A stretch of 57,536 nt of DNA from Parabacteroides bouchesdurhonensis. GTDB lineage: Bacteria; Bacteroidota; Bacteroidia; Bacteroidales; Tannerellaceae. Position 1 is the first letter of the stretch. Each line of letters begins with the position of its first letter. Of this stretch, positions 34,233 to 44,243 are shown one piece after another. A program made the translations under genes and the position numbers. The notes below the pieces were generated by a model. That model made no database searches and was not told the origin of the DNA. It saw nothing but the letters and a program-made list of their open reading frames with translations. Location of the stretch: NCBI RefSeq assembly GCF_900186615.1, contig NZ_LT896588.1, forward strand, positions 1,139,230 to 1,196,765. Reading direction: 5' to 3'.

Positions 34233-35342
34233 ATGAAAAGAATCAGCATCTTATTACTTCTCATGGCGACTGCCATGTTCAGCACAATACAGGGACACGC
34301 ACAGAAAAAGTCCTTTATCCCTGCCAATGATCCGAATATTGTTTATACAGGCCGCGTTAGTTTTCATAATCCGGAATCACCTGCTTTTACTTATCCGGGA
34401 GTGCAAATGATAATAAACTTCGAAGGAACATCTTTAGCTATGAAAGTAAAGCCGCATAGCGGTTATTTCACAGTAGAACTGGATGGAGGAGAACCATTCA
34501 AAGTGACTTCTCTTGAAAATGACAGTATCATTCCTTTAGCAACAAATTTACCTGCAGGAAAACACGCGGCTACAGTTATGCTGGCTTATGAAGGACGGGA
34601 TTTCCGTCCGGAATTCCGTGGTTTCTATGTAGATAAAGAAAAAACATTACTTCCTCCTCCATCGCTTCCCAAAAGAAAAATAGAATTTATCGGCAACTCT
34701 ATTACATGCGGATATGGCATAGAAGCGGAAGCTGAAAGTCCTTTTGATTATAAAGACGAAAATTTCTATTATACTTACGGTGCAACAACGGCCCGCGCAT
34801 TGAACGCACAACATTTGGTAGTAGCAAAATCCGGCATTGGCGTTTACCGTAATTATGGTGATCCGAAGGAAGGATCGCCGGGCACTTGCTTACCCGATTT
34901 ATACGATCAAACTCAATATATGGACAGTACGGAGATATGGGATTTTTCCCGCTATACGCCGGATGTCGTTTGTATTAATCTGGGAACAAATGATATATGT
35001 TTCAATACGTATGATGTAGACTTGCTTAAAAATGCTTATGTAAAGTTTGTACGCAAAATTCGCGGTTACTATCCTCAGGCCCAAATAGTGCTTCTCAGTG
35101 GTGTTATGCTAAACGGGAAACAGTTGGAAGATGTTCAGGGCGCAATGAATAAGGCGGCAGATGAATTAAAAGCCGGAGGCGAAACCCGGATATACCGTTT
35201 TGACATGACTCCGCAAGACGGCTCTCTTGGCTATGGCTCCGGTTGGCATCCTTCCATGAAACAACATCGCAAAATGGCCAAAGAACTTACAGGATTCCTC
35301 CAAACCATTACCGGTTGGGAGGTGGTATCTCCTATAGACTAG
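34233..35342 (+). CDS. Secreted SGNH/GDSL esterase (CE2-like)
   Basis: The 369-residue protein has a signal peptide (1-22, ending GHA), a beta-sandwich N-terminal domain (about 30-140) and an SGNH hydrolase domain. Block I GNSITCGYG gives the catalytic serine, GTND is block III, and GSGWHPS holds the catalytic histidine. The two-domain plan is that of carbohydrate esterase family 2 acetyl xylan esterases. It probably deacetylates a polysaccharide in the periplasm or outside. TATATTTG at 34200-34207 is the likely -7 box, 26 nt before the start. Confidence 0.85.
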   Translation: MKRISILLLLMATAMFSTIQGHAQKKSFIPANDPNIVYTGRVSFHNPESPAFTYPGVQMIINFEGTSLAMKVKPHSGYFTVELDGGEPFKVTSLENDSIIPLATNLPAGKHAATVMLAYEGRDFRPEFRGFYVDKEKTLLPPPSLPKRKIEFIGNSITCGYGIEAEAESPFDYKDENFYYTYGATTARALNAQHLVVAKSGIGVYRNYGDPKEGSPGTCLPDLYDQTQYMDSTEIWDFSRYTPDVVCINLGTNDICFNTYDVDLLKNAYVKFVRKIRGYYPQAQIVLLSGVMLNGKQLEDVQGAMNKAADELKAGGETRIYRFDMTPQDGSLGYGSGWHPSMKQHRKMAKELTGFLQTITGWEVVSPID

Positions 35343-35399
35343 GCTATTTCCAAAATAACCCGTATCTTTGCCGTTCAAATATTTAATTCACAGAAAACA

Positions 35400-36659
35400 T
35401 TGAACGAGAAAGATTTTGAAATAATGGCGCCGGTTGGTTCTTACGAATCATTGATGGCAGCCATCCAGGGAGGAGCCGATTCTATTTATTTCGGAATAGA
35501 GGGACTTAATATGCGTTCCCGCTCCTCTAACAACTTTACGACAGAAGACTTACACCGCATCGTTTCCATTTGCCGTGAACATGGAATAAAAAGCTACCTG
35601 ACAGTAAACACCGTTATTTATGGAGAAGACATTCCTTTAATGCGTGAAATCATCAACGCAGCCAAAGAAGCCGGAGTCTCAGCCATCATTGCGGCAGACG
35701 TTGCTGCAATGGACTATGCAAACAGTATCGGGCAGGAAGTACATTTATCTACGCAACTGAATATTTCCAATGTAGAAGCACTGAAATTCTATGCACGTTT
35801 CGCAGACGTTGTCGTACTGGCAAGAGAACTGAACTTAAAGCAGGTACACGAAATATACAAGCAAATAGTAGAACAGCAGATTAAAGGCCCTAAAGGGGAA
35901 CTGATCCGTATCGAAATGTTTGCCCACGGAGCTTTATGTATGGCCGTATCAGGCAAATGTTATCTGAGCTTGCATGAAATGAATGCCTCAGCCAATCGCG
36001 GAGCATGTATGCAAATCTGTCGCCGGGCTTATACCGTAAAGGATAAAGACAGCAATATCGAACTTGATGTAGAGAACCAGTATATCATGTCTCCCAAAGA
36101 CTTGAAAACCATACATTTCATGAATAAGATGATGGATGCCGGCGTACGCGTATTCAAGATTGAAGGGCGAGCCAGAGGACCTGAGTATGTGCGTCTTGTA
36201 ACCGAATGCTACAAAGCGGCGGTAAAAGCGTACTGCGATAATTCATTCGACGAGGAAAAAGTGGCAGACTGGGATAAACGTTTAAAAAGCGTATTTAACC
36301 GCGGCTTCTGGGATGGATATTATTTGGGACAGCGTCTGGGGGAATGGAGCAGTAAATACGGCTCAGGTGCCACTAAAAGAAAAGTATATGTAGCCAAAGG
36401 CATCAAATATTTCAATGGAATTGGCGTGGCGGAATTTGAGATGGAGTCCGGCAACCTGAAAGTAGGTGACGAAATTCTGATAACCGGCCCGACAACAGGA
36501 GCTATCATGCAAACAATAGAAGAGATACGGGTAGATTTGAAACCCGTAGAAGAAACAATAAAAGGAGAGCGCTTCTCATTTAAAGTAAATGAAAAGATAC
36601 GTCCATCGGACAGATTATACAAAATGGTTCCCAATAGTATTGAAAAAGAACTGGAATAA
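35400..36659 (+). CDS. U32 family peptidase (TrhP/YegQ-like)
   Basis: The 419-residue protein opens with the U32 barrel (FEIMAPVGSYESLMAAIQGG) and contains the cysteine set HGALCMAVSGKCYLS and GACMQICRRAY, which in TrhP-type members coordinates a cluster needed for tRNA 5-hydroxyuridine formation. It is more likely a tRNA-modifying protein than a peptidase. TTG at 35400 is the probable start because it gives the usual N terminus; the first ATG at 35424 would cut the first strand. TATCTTTG lies at 35363-35370. The thioesterase gene follows after 2 bp and dprA directly after that. Confidence 0.87.
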   Translation: MNEKDFEIMAPVGSYESLMAAIQGGADSIYFGIEGLNMRSRSSNNFTTEDLHRIVSICREHGIKSYLTVNTVIYGEDIPLMREIINAAKEAGVSAIIAADVAAMDYANSIGQEVHLSTQLNISNVEALKFYARFADVVVLARELNLKQVHEIYKQIVEQQIKGPKGELIRIEMFAHGALCMAVSGKCYLSLHEMNASANRGACMQICRRAYTVKDKDSNIELDVENQYIMSPKDLKTIHFMNKMMDAGVRVFKIEGRARGPEYVRLVTECYKAAVKAYCDNSFDEEKVADWDKRLKSVFNRGFWDGYYLGQRLGEWSSKYGSGATKRKVYVAKGIKYFNGIGVAEFEMESGNLKVGDEILITGPTTGAIMQTIEEIRVDLKPVEETIKGERFSFKVNEKIRPSDRLYKMVPNSIEKELE

Positions 36660-36661
36660 AC

Positions 36662-37069
36662 ATGAAAGAGTATATATTTAAACTGACGGATAAAGTCCGT
36701 GACTACGAATGTGATTTACAGGGCGTAGTGAACAACTCCAACTATCAGCACTACATGGAGCATACTCGCCATGAATTTCTTGAATCGCTTGGTGAGAATT
36801 TCGGAGTTATGCACGATAAGGGAATAGACGGATTTGTGTCCCGCGTGGAAATACAATATAAAATATCCCTGAAAAGCGGCGATAGTTATATCTCTTGCCT
36901 GAATGTATATAAAAAAGGCGTCAAGCTCGTATTTGAACAAGATATCTACCGGGAGTCCGACGGAGCTCTCGCAACCAAAGGAATTGTAGAATCCGTCATC
37001 GTACAAGACGGCAAACTGACGCGAGGGGAATACTTCGATGATATGCTGAAAAGATTGAATAAAAAATAA
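36662..37069 (+). CDS. Acyl-CoA thioesterase, hotdog fold
   Basis: The 135-residue protein is a 4HBT-type hotdog thioesterase: DYECDLQGVVNNSNYQHYMEHTRHEFLE carries the usual acidic residue and helix. It hydrolyses an acyl-CoA, substrate unknown. It sits 2 bp behind the U32 gene and its stop abuts the dprA start, so the three are one operon. Confidence 0.88.
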   Translation: MKEYIFKLTDKVRDYECDLQGVVNNSNYQHYMEHTRHEFLESLGENFGVMHDKGIDGFVSRVEIQYKISLKSGDSYISCLNVYKKGVKLVFEQDIYRESDGALATKGIVESVIVQDGKLTRGEYFDDMLKRLNKK

Positions 37070-38185
37070 ATGACAGACAAACTAATTTACCAAATCGGCC
37101 TTACTATGATAAACGGGATAGGAGATATTCTAGCCCGCCATCTGCTGGAAATGTTCGGGGATGCAGAGGCTATTTTCTCAGAGAAAAAGCAAACACTGGA
37201 AAAAGTTTCCGGCATCGGGAGTATATTAGCCGCTGAAATTAAACGTGCGAATGTACTCCAGAGAGCCGAACAAGAGTTGGATTTTATTGAGAAAAACAAC
37301 ATTGTTCCTTATTTCCTGACCGATAAAGAATACCCGGAACGTCTACGGCAATGCCCGGATGCTCCGGTTTTATTTTATTTCAAAGGAAACGGGGACTTAA
37401 ATGCTAAATATATTATCAGCATTGTAGGGACTCGCCATTCAACCGGTTATGGACAGGAATTGACCGAACAATTAATAGATGGACTGGCAGCTGTTCTGCC
37501 GGATGTATTAATCGTTAGCGGACTAGCCTACGGAATAGATATTTGCGCACACAAAAACGCGTTAAAAAATCAACTGTCAACGGTAGCTGTTCTTGCGCAC
37601 GGATTAGATCGTATTTATCCCCCTTTACATCGAAACACAGCTGTAGAGATGTTATCCAATGGCGGATTATTAACCGATTTTCCAAGCCAAACAGATCCCG
37701 ACAAACCGAACTTTATAAAGCGTAACCGGATTGTCGCGGGATTGGCAGACGCAACTGTCGTTATCGAATCCGCAGATAAAGGCGGTTCACTTATCACAGC
37801 CGACATAGCATTTTCATATGGTAGGGATGTTTACACATTCCCAGGGAGAATCGCCGATCCGTACTCCAAAGGATGCAACCAGTTAATCAAACAGAATAAA
37901 GCCGGACTTATCACCTCCGCCAACGATCTGATATCTGCCATGCGTTGGGATATTACACCACAAAAAGCGCCAATGGCAGTACAGGCAGAGCTTTTTTTCC
38001 CGGAAAATGAGAAACATACAAATATACAATCGTTGCTTTACAGCGAAAAAGAACTCCACATCAATCAACTTGCATTACTTCTCGATATGCCTGTACAAGA
38101 ACTATCCGGTATTTTATTTGAGTTAGAAATGAATGGAATTGTAAAAGTTATGCCCGGCAACATTTACACTTTAGTTCATAAATAA
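37070..38185 (+). CDS. dprA: DNA processing protein DprA
   Basis: DprA loads RecA on incoming single-stranded DNA during natural transformation. The 371 residues show an N-terminal helical domain (1-70), the Rossmann core with GTRHSTGYG, SGLAYGIDICAHKNAL, and GGLLTDFPSQTDP...FIKRNRIVAGL, and a C-terminal winged-helix part. It begins directly after the thioesterase stop. A weak hairpin GGTTGTC/GACAACC lies at 38239-38256 behind it. Confidence 0.94.
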   Translation: MTDKLIYQIGLTMINGIGDILARHLLEMFGDAEAIFSEKKQTLEKVSGIGSILAAEIKRANVLQRAEQELDFIEKNNIVPYFLTDKEYPERLRQCPDAPVLFYFKGNGDLNAKYIISIVGTRHSTGYGQELTEQLIDGLAAVLPDVLIVSGLAYGIDICAHKNALKNQLSTVAVLAHGLDRIYPPLHRNTAVEMLSNGGLLTDFPSQTDPDKPNFIKRNRIVAGLADATVVIESADKGGSLITADIAFSYGRDVYTFPGRIADPYSKGCNQLIKQNKAGLITSANDLISAMRWDITPQKAPMAVQAELFFPENEKHTNIQSLLYSEKELHINQLALLLDMPVQELSGILFELEMNGIVKVMPGNIYTLVHK

Positions 38186-38264
38186 GAATATGGAGTAGGG
38201 AAATTGATTTCACGAAGCAACTATATAAAACAATTAAAGGTTGTCTCCCGACAACCCCTAACCA

Positions 38265-38320
38265 ACTTTGTTAACCTTAAATCTAATACTATTATGAAAA
38301 AACCACATTGCAAATATACA
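38265..38320 (+). repeat. Dispersed intergenic repeat, copy B
   Basis: This is the partner of 33010-33060: TTTGTTAACCTTAAATCTAA, then ATGAAAAAA and TTGCAAATATA. The ATG opens a 23-codon frame (MKKPHCKYTLKKASV...) to 38364. Whether it is translated is unknown. Confidence 0.55.
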
Positions 38321-38526
38321 CTCAAAAAGGCTTCTGTCAAGCGTTTTCCGAATAATATATGTTAAGTTCAAGCCATCCTATAGCCAAAAAGTGTTAGACA
38401 GTTTAAAACTACGTACAATACAACCAAAAACATTTAAATTTAACAATTAAAACGCCGTTTTCAATCCCTTTTCCCATGCATCATATCTTTTCTCCTATTT
38501 CAGAATTTCCATTTAACCTTATTCCC

Positions 38527-38592
38527 AAATCATCGGGATCATTTTTTGAAATCATCGGGATGTTTTTGAAAAATCATCGAGATGAAATTCTT
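38527..38592. repeat. Array of 22-bp repeats (B)
   Basis: AAATCATCGGGAT starts at 38527 and 38549 and AAATCATCGAGAT at 38571, exactly 22 bp apart, each with an ATC-n5-GAT half-palindrome and AT-rich linkers. It lies between dprA and the lipoprotein gene in a 570-bp stretch that otherwise shows only repeat B and a promoter box (TATATTTG, 38691-38698). Confidence 0.6.
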
Positions 38593-38757
38593 TAACGTCT
38601 TATAGAAACTACTGAAAGTGATTAGTAAATTCATTAACATCATCCAATAAATAAAAAACGATTATATGCCAATAAAATACGATTATTTCATATATTTGCA
38701 TAAAAATCGTAACAAGATAAAACAGCAACGATGAAAGAATTAACTCTAGTAGAACAT

Positions 38758-39906
38758 ATGTACAAACTGTACATTATTATTTTTATATTTTTGCTTGGTT
38801 GTACCAATACGCAAAAAGAGAATATTGAAACCTCCGACAGCAAACAAAGTATTCCTCAATATGAAATAGCATCTAACATAAATATTTCAATAAAAGATAC
38901 TTTTAAATGGAATAGCATTGCAAAAAAATATACACTGCTGCCACTTGAGACAAAGGAATATATTGGAGCATCAAGTCAAATTAACTATCTGGATGACAGC
39001 TTAATCATAATAATAGACAATCAAACCCAATCATTATTCTATTTTGACATGAAGGGTGATTTGAAAAAGAAGTTCAATAAAACAGGTAACGGGCCGGGAG
39101 AATATCAGTACTTATCATTTTCCAAATACAACAAAGAAGACTCAACATTATTGATATTTGACAACGGAAATTCGAAAATACTAAAGTATTCTTTTAATAA
39201 TGATTTGATATATGACAAAAAAGTTAATAACAAATCATGGAAAAACATTTGTTTTTCGGATAACACCGGTCATTTATACACAAAAAATATATCAGAGTCA
39301 AAAGCATTGATATCAGTATTAAATGATGACCTCAGTATAAAGTGTGATTATTTATTTTTTGATACGTTAGCAAGTATCAGGACAAAAACATGTATCTTTT
39401 TGCAGACTAACAAAAGCAATACTGTTGACAAATTTTTAATTAATGAAGCATCAAATGACACAGTCTATGAAATTAACAGTTCCTGTATAAAACCATTCTG
39501 TATAATAAAAAAAGAGAATCATGCCATACCTGTAAGTCAAATTGACAATTTCCTTAAATTACCACCGGAGAACGACTACATTTTATATTCAACAATAGAT
39601 GCATTTTCGTCCTACATGCTTTATAGGTATTTATACAAAGGAGTTTCTAAAATAGAACTGTGGAGTAGCGAATCTAATGAGAAAATAGCAAATAGTGAAT
39701 TACGAAGATCCGGATCAGATCTTCGCTCTCCACTTAAAGGAGGCTTCAAATTTGAGTTCAATACAGGTAATTCAATAAATATACTGCCAAGTTATGTTTC
39801 TGATAGTCGATTGGCATTTTTAATTCCGGCCGAAGAATGCTTAAATGAAATAGAGGGAGTAAAAGAAGATGATAACCCCCTATTACTTTTAATTGACTTA
39901 AAATAA
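38758..39906 (+). CDS. 6-bladed beta-propeller lipoprotein
   Basis: This protein of about 382 residues begins with a lipoprotein signal (MYKLYIIIFIFLLGC) and continues as a beta-propeller of the kind common in Bacteroidales: KYTLLPLETKE, FYFDMKGDLKKKFNKTGNGPGEY and repeated beta blades. Its ligand is unknown; the families are usually exported surface or periplasmic proteins. I prefer the ATG at 38758 because it gives a proper signal peptide; the ATG at 38731 would add nine charged residues. AT content is much higher than in neighbouring genes, which suggests recent acquisition. It is not in an operon. Confidence 0.78.
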   Translation: MYKLYIIIFIFLLGCTNTQKENIETSDSKQSIPQYEIASNINISIKDTFKWNSIAKKYTLLPLETKEYIGASSQINYLDDSLIIIIDNQTQSLFYFDMKGDLKKKFNKTGNGPGEYQYLSFSKYNKEDSTLLIFDNGNSKILKYSFNNDLIYDKKVNNKSWKNICFSDNTGHLYTKNISESKALISVLNDDLSIKCDYLFFDTLASIRTKTCIFLQTNKSNTVDKFLINEASNDTVYEINSSCIKPFCIIKKENHAIPVSQIDNFLKLPPENDYILYSTIDAFSSYMLYRYLYKGVSKIELWSSESNEKIANSELRRSGSDLRSPLKGGFKFEFNTGNSINILPSYVSDSRLAFLIPAEECLNEIEGVKEDDNPLLLLIDLK

Positions 39907-40067
39907 TAAACAAAGAAGTATCTATTTGAAATAGAACAGTCAAGAATTACAAAAATAAAAAAAGCATCCCATTAAACCTTTTTACAGAATAGTAGTCCAA
40001 ATATGCAGTCTGTTGTGTATATTCGCAAAAATAATTGGAAGTACTTAGAAAAAGGTTTGAAAAGATC

Positions 40068-41162
40068 ATGACAAAAAAAGCGAAGTGGGGCGTTACCGGT
40101 GCGATTATTCTATTAATCGCAGGAATGATTGCATACCCACAATTGAAAAGAGCGCTTATAACATCGAATGATGATGTTGCAGTACCGACCCCGGGTACAT
40201 CTACCCACAAACAAACATTGAACATTAATGCAGAAGTTCTTAAATACAGCTCCCTCACTGACAAAATCAGGAGCATCGGCACCACTCTTCCCGATGAAGA
40301 AGTCGATCTGGCATTTGAATCTTCGGGTAAGGTAGTAGCTATCTATTTTACGGAAGGCACACATGTTAAAGCCGGAGATTTACTGGCAAAAATCAATGAT
40401 AAACCATTACAGGCACAATTAAAAAAGCTGGAGGCACAAGTTCCTTTGGCAAAAGACCGTGTTTATCGTCAGCGTACTTTACTCGAGAAAGATGCTGTCA
40501 GCCAAGAGGCTTACGAACAAGTGGCAACCGAGTATGAAAAATTGATGGCCGATATAGAACTGGTGAAGGCAAATATCGCACAAACAGAATTACGCGCACC
40601 ATTCGACGGCATAATCGGACTTCGTTCGGTAAGTGAAGGAGCATACGTTACTTCATCATCTTCCGTAATTGCAAAACTGACAAAAATATCCCCCTTAAAA
40701 ATAGAATTTTCGATTCCGGAACGGTACGCTTCTGAAATCAGGGACGGCTCACCCATTGTATTCCGTATGGAAAGAGGTGGTCTGCTACATGAATACAATG
40801 CAACCGTATATGCCGTAGAAAGCAAGGTCGATACGGAAACCCGCACCCTGCGAGTCAGGGCCGCTTATCCCAATATAGGCGAATCCATACTTCCGGGCCG
40901 CTATACTTCCGTAGAAATAACCCGACAAGAAATTAAAGACGCACTGGCTATACCGAGCGAAGCATTAATTCCTGAAATGGGCAAAGATATTGTCTATCTT
41001 TATAAAAACGGTGTGGCAGAACCTACGGAAATAAAAATCGGATTACGCACAGAAGATCATGTACAGGTTTTAAGCGGATTAGTGCCCGGTGATACTTTGA
41101 TCGTATCAGGCGTGATGCAGTTGCGCACAGGAATGAAGGTCTCAATTGATAACCTCGATTAA
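40068..41162 (+). CDS. RND efflux periplasmic adaptor
   Basis: The 364-residue membrane fusion protein links the RND pump with the outer membrane channel. An N-terminal anchor helix (about 7-25) is followed by the lipoyl half (EGTHVKAGDLLAKINDKPLQAQL), a coiled-coil hairpin (LEKDAVSQEAYEQV) and beta-barrel (LRAPFDGIIGLRSVSEGAYV). It is the first gene of a complete tripartite operon; the pump gene starts 18 bp after its stop. The start at 40068 is preferred to a TTG further upstream. Confidence 0.92.
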   Translation: MTKKAKWGVTGAIILLIAGMIAYPQLKRALITSNDDVAVPTPGTSTHKQTLNINAEVLKYSSLTDKIRSIGTTLPDEEVDLAFESSGKVVAIYFTEGTHVKAGDLLAKINDKPLQAQLKKLEAQVPLAKDRVYRQRTLLEKDAVSQEAYEQVATEYEKLMADIELVKANIAQTELRAPFDGIIGLRSVSEGAYVTSSSSVIAKLTKISPLKIEFSIPERYASEIRDGSPIVFRMERGGLLHEYNATVYAVESKVDTETRTLRVRAAYPNIGESILPGRYTSVEITRQEIKDALAIPSEALIPEMGKDIVYLYKNGVAEPTEIKIGLRTEDHVQVLSGLVPGDTLIVSGVMQLRTGMKVSIDNLD

Positions 41163-41180
41163 TGAAAAGGAATCCACTTT

Positions 41181-44100
41181 ATGGCAAATATATCTGAAAC
41201 TAGTATTAATCGTCCGGTACTTTCCACGGTAATGATGCTTGTCATCTTGCTGTTCGGATTTATCGGATACCGTTTTCTTGGGGTTCGTGAATTTCCGAGT
41301 GTAGACCAACCTATTATCTCAGTAAACGTTTCATATCCGGGGGCAAACGCAGACGTTGTCATGAACCAAATAACAGAACCGCTGGAACAAAACATCAACG
41401 GGATTCCGGGTATCCGTTCTCTAAGCAGTGTAAGTAGCCAGGGAAGTTCACGTATTACTGTAGAGTTCGAGCTTTCTGTTGATATGGAAACGGCAGCTAA
41501 TGACGTTCGTGATAAAGTATCCCGCGCACAACGTTACTTACCCCGTGACTGCGACCCTCCTACAGTATCGAAAGCGGACGCGGATGCTTCTCCTATTATG
41601 CAAATTGCCATCCGGAGCAGTAAGCGTTCTTTGATGGAACTAAGCGAAATAGCCGAACTGACAGTAAAAGAACGGTTACAAACCATCGAGAATGTAAGTG
41701 GTGTTGATATCTGGGGACAAAAGCGTTATTCCATGCGTCTTTGGTTAGACCCTACCAAAATGGCAGGTTACGGGGTAACACCTATTGATATAAAAAACGC
41801 AGTAGACAAAGAAAACGTAGAACTCCCCTCCGGAAGTATCGAAGGCAATACGATGGAACTTTCTATCCGTACACTGGGACTGATGCACTCGGCTGAAGAA
41901 TTCAACAACCTGATTGTAAAAGAAAACGGCAACAGCATTGTACGCTTTAAAGACATAGGCCGCGCCGAACTCGCTCCCGAAGATTTGCGCAGTTTACTAA
42001 AGAAAAACGGCGAGCCTATGGTTATCGATGTCATTATACCTCAACCGGGAGCTAACCACATTGAAATCGCAGATGAAGCCTATAAACGTATCGAACAACT
42101 GAAAAAGGATTTACCCGAAGATGTTACCGTTGAAATGATGTATGACAATACCCGTTTCATCCGGGCTTCCATTAATGAAGTACAACAAACCATTTATGAA
42201 GCATTCCTGCTGGTAGTACTAATTATCTTCCTGTTCCTTCGCGACTGGCGTGTTACATTAGTGCCGGTAGTAGTTATCCCTGTATCGTTAATAGGGTCAT
42301 TCTTTGTTATGTATATTTCCGGATTCTCCATTAACGTATTAACCATGCTGGCAGTCGTACTATCCGTCGGGTTGGTAGTAGACGACGCGATTGTAGTAGC
42401 CGAGAATATTTATGTCCGTATAGAAAAAGGAATGTCTCCTAAAGAAGCGGGTATAGAAGGCTCAAAAGAGATTTTCTTTGCTGTTATATCCACCACCATT
42501 ACATTAATTTCGGTATTTCTTCCTATCGTATTTATGGAAGGTATGACAGGGCGATTGTTTAAAGAATTCAGCATCGTTATTGCCGGTTCTGTGGCAATTT
42601 CTTCTTTTGTAGCTTTGACATTCACCCCCATGCTTGCCACTAAACTATTAAAAAAGCGAGAAAAGAAAAACTGGCTATATACCAAGACCGAACCTTTTTT
42701 TGAAGGATTAAACCACGTCTACTCCAAATCATTGAATTTCTTTCTGGATCATAAGATATGGTCTATCCCAATCGTCATTATTCTGTTCGGTTCTATCGGT
42801 TATTTCTGGAAAAACATACGTTCGGAACTTTCTCCGTTGGAAGACCGCTCTATGATTTCAGTCAGCATGCGCGGCCCTGAAGGCTCTACGTTTGAGTTCA
42901 TTCGCGATTATGCAGATCGTATCGAGCAGATTGCAGATTCTATTGCTCCGGAACGTCAGGCCGTTATGACACGTTCATGGAATGGAGGCGGTTCTTTGAA
43001 CCTCATCTTACCGGATATTAAAGACCGTACCCGCTCCCAGATGGAAATAGCAGACATACTGTCTACAGAAGTACAGAAAGAAACAAAAGCCCGTGCGTTT
43101 GTACGCCAGCAGTCCACATTTGGAGGACGCCGTGCAGGAATGCCGGTACAGTATGTATTACAAGCTCCCACTTTGGAAAAATTACAGGAACATCTGCCGG
43201 CTTTCATGCAAAAGGTGAATGAAAGCCCGGTTTTCCAGATGGCAGACGTAGACTTGCGTTTTACCAAACCGGAAGCACGGATTATCATTGACCGGGACAA
43301 AGCGTCTTCACTGGGTGTGAGCACGCTCAATATAGCACAGACACTGCAATATGCACTGAGCGGTCAGCGTATGGGATATTACTATATGAACGGTAAACAA
43401 TACCAGATACTGGGAGAAATCAACCGTCAACAGCGTAATACCCCTCTGGATTTAAAATCCATCTATGTACGCAGTGAAAACGGTTCTATCATACAACTTG
43501 ACAATCTGGTAACTCTCGAAGAAAATGTAGCGCCTCCACAGCTTTACCGCTATAACCGCTTTGTTTCGGCAACGATATCCAGCGGGTTAAATAAAGGATA
43601 CACTATTGGAGACGGACTGGATGAAATGGACAAGATCGCCGCTGAAACTCTGGATAGCAGTTTCCGCACTGCGCTTTCCGGAGAATCCAAAGAATTCCGC
43701 GAGAGTTCTTCCAGTTTAACGTTTGCTTTAATATTGGCACTCCTGATGATTTACTTGGTGCTGGCAGCCCAGTTCGAGAGCTTCAAAGACCCTCTGGTCG
43801 TCATGTTTACTGTACCGTTAGCTATTTCCGGTGCCTTAATATTCATGAGCTATTCCGGCATCACCATGAACATATTCAGCCAGATCGGTATTATCATGTT
43901 GATTGGTCTGGTTGCTAAAAACGGTATTTTGATTGTAGAGTTCGCCAACCAACGACAAGAAGCCGGCGCAAGTTTACCCGAAGCAATCCGTATAGCCGCA
44001 ACACAACGCCTTCGTCCTATCCTCATGACCAGTGTATCTACCATACTCGGATTGGTCCCATTGGTATATGCTACCGGAGAAGGTGCGCAGGGACGTGTTG

Positions 44101-44243
44101 CCATGGGAGTTGCGGTGGTAGGAGGTATGTTGGTTTCCACATTTCTTACTCTGTTTATTGTACCGGCCATGTATAGTTTTATTTCTACAAACCGGAGAAA
44201 GAATAAAAAAGAAAAGTTACCAGTTAACAACACGATAGCATGA
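41181..44243 (+). CDS. RND efflux permease (AcrB/MexB family)
   Basis: The 1020-residue inner membrane pump has the RND plan: helix 1, a large periplasmic loop (NVSYPGANADVV), helices 2-6 with the motif D relay SVGLVVDDAIVVAENI, a second loop and helices 8-12 (LVAKNGILIVEFANQ). It exports drugs, dyes or other hydrophobic compounds by proton antiport; the substrate is unknown. It overlaps the TolC-like gene by 4 bp. Confidence 0.95.
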   Translation: MANISETSINRPVLSTVMMLVILLFGFIGYRFLGVREFPSVDQPIISVNVSYPGANADVVMNQITEPLEQNINGIPGIRSLSSVSSQGSSRITVEFELSVDMETAANDVRDKVSRAQRYLPRDCDPPTVSKADADASPIMQIAIRSSKRSLMELSEIAELTVKERLQTIENVSGVDIWGQKRYSMRLWLDPTKMAGYGVTPIDIKNAVDKENVELPSGSIEGNTMELSIRTLGLMHSAEEFNNLIVKENGNSIVRFKDIGRAELAPEDLRSLLKKNGEPMVIDVIIPQPGANHIEIADEAYKRIEQLKKDLPEDVTVEMMYDNTRFIRASINEVQQTIYEAFLLVVLIIFLFLRDWRVTLVPVVVIPVSLIGSFFVMYISGFSINVLTMLAVVLSVGLVVDDAIVVAENIYVRIEKGMSPKEAGIEGSKEIFFAVISTTITLISVFLPIVFMEGMTGRLFKEFSIVIAGSVAISSFVALTFTPMLATKLLKKREKKNWLYTKTEPFFEGLNHVYSKSLNFFLDHKIWSIPIVIILFGSIGYFWKNIRSELSPLEDRSMISVSMRGPEGSTFEFIRDYADRIEQIADSIAPERQAVMTRSWNGGGSLNLILPDIKDRTRSQMEIADILSTEVQKETKARAFVRQQSTFGGRRAGMPVQYVLQAPTLEKLQEHLPAFMQKVNESPVFQMADVDLRFTKPEARIIIDRDKASSLGVSTLNIAQTLQYALSGQRMGYYYMNGKQYQILGEINRQQRNTPLDLKSIYVRSENGSIIQLDNLVTLEENVAPPQLYRYNRFVSATISSGLNKGYTIGDGLDEMDKIAAETLDSSFRTALSGESKEFRESSSSLTFALILALLMIYLVLAAQFESFKDPLVVMFTVPLAISGALIFMSYSGITMNIFSQIGIIMLIGLVAKNGILIVEFANQRQEAGASLPEAIRIAATQRLRPILMTSVSTILGLVPLVYATGEGAQGRVAMGVAVVGGMLVSTFLTLFIVPAMYSFISTNRRKNKKEKLPVNNTIA

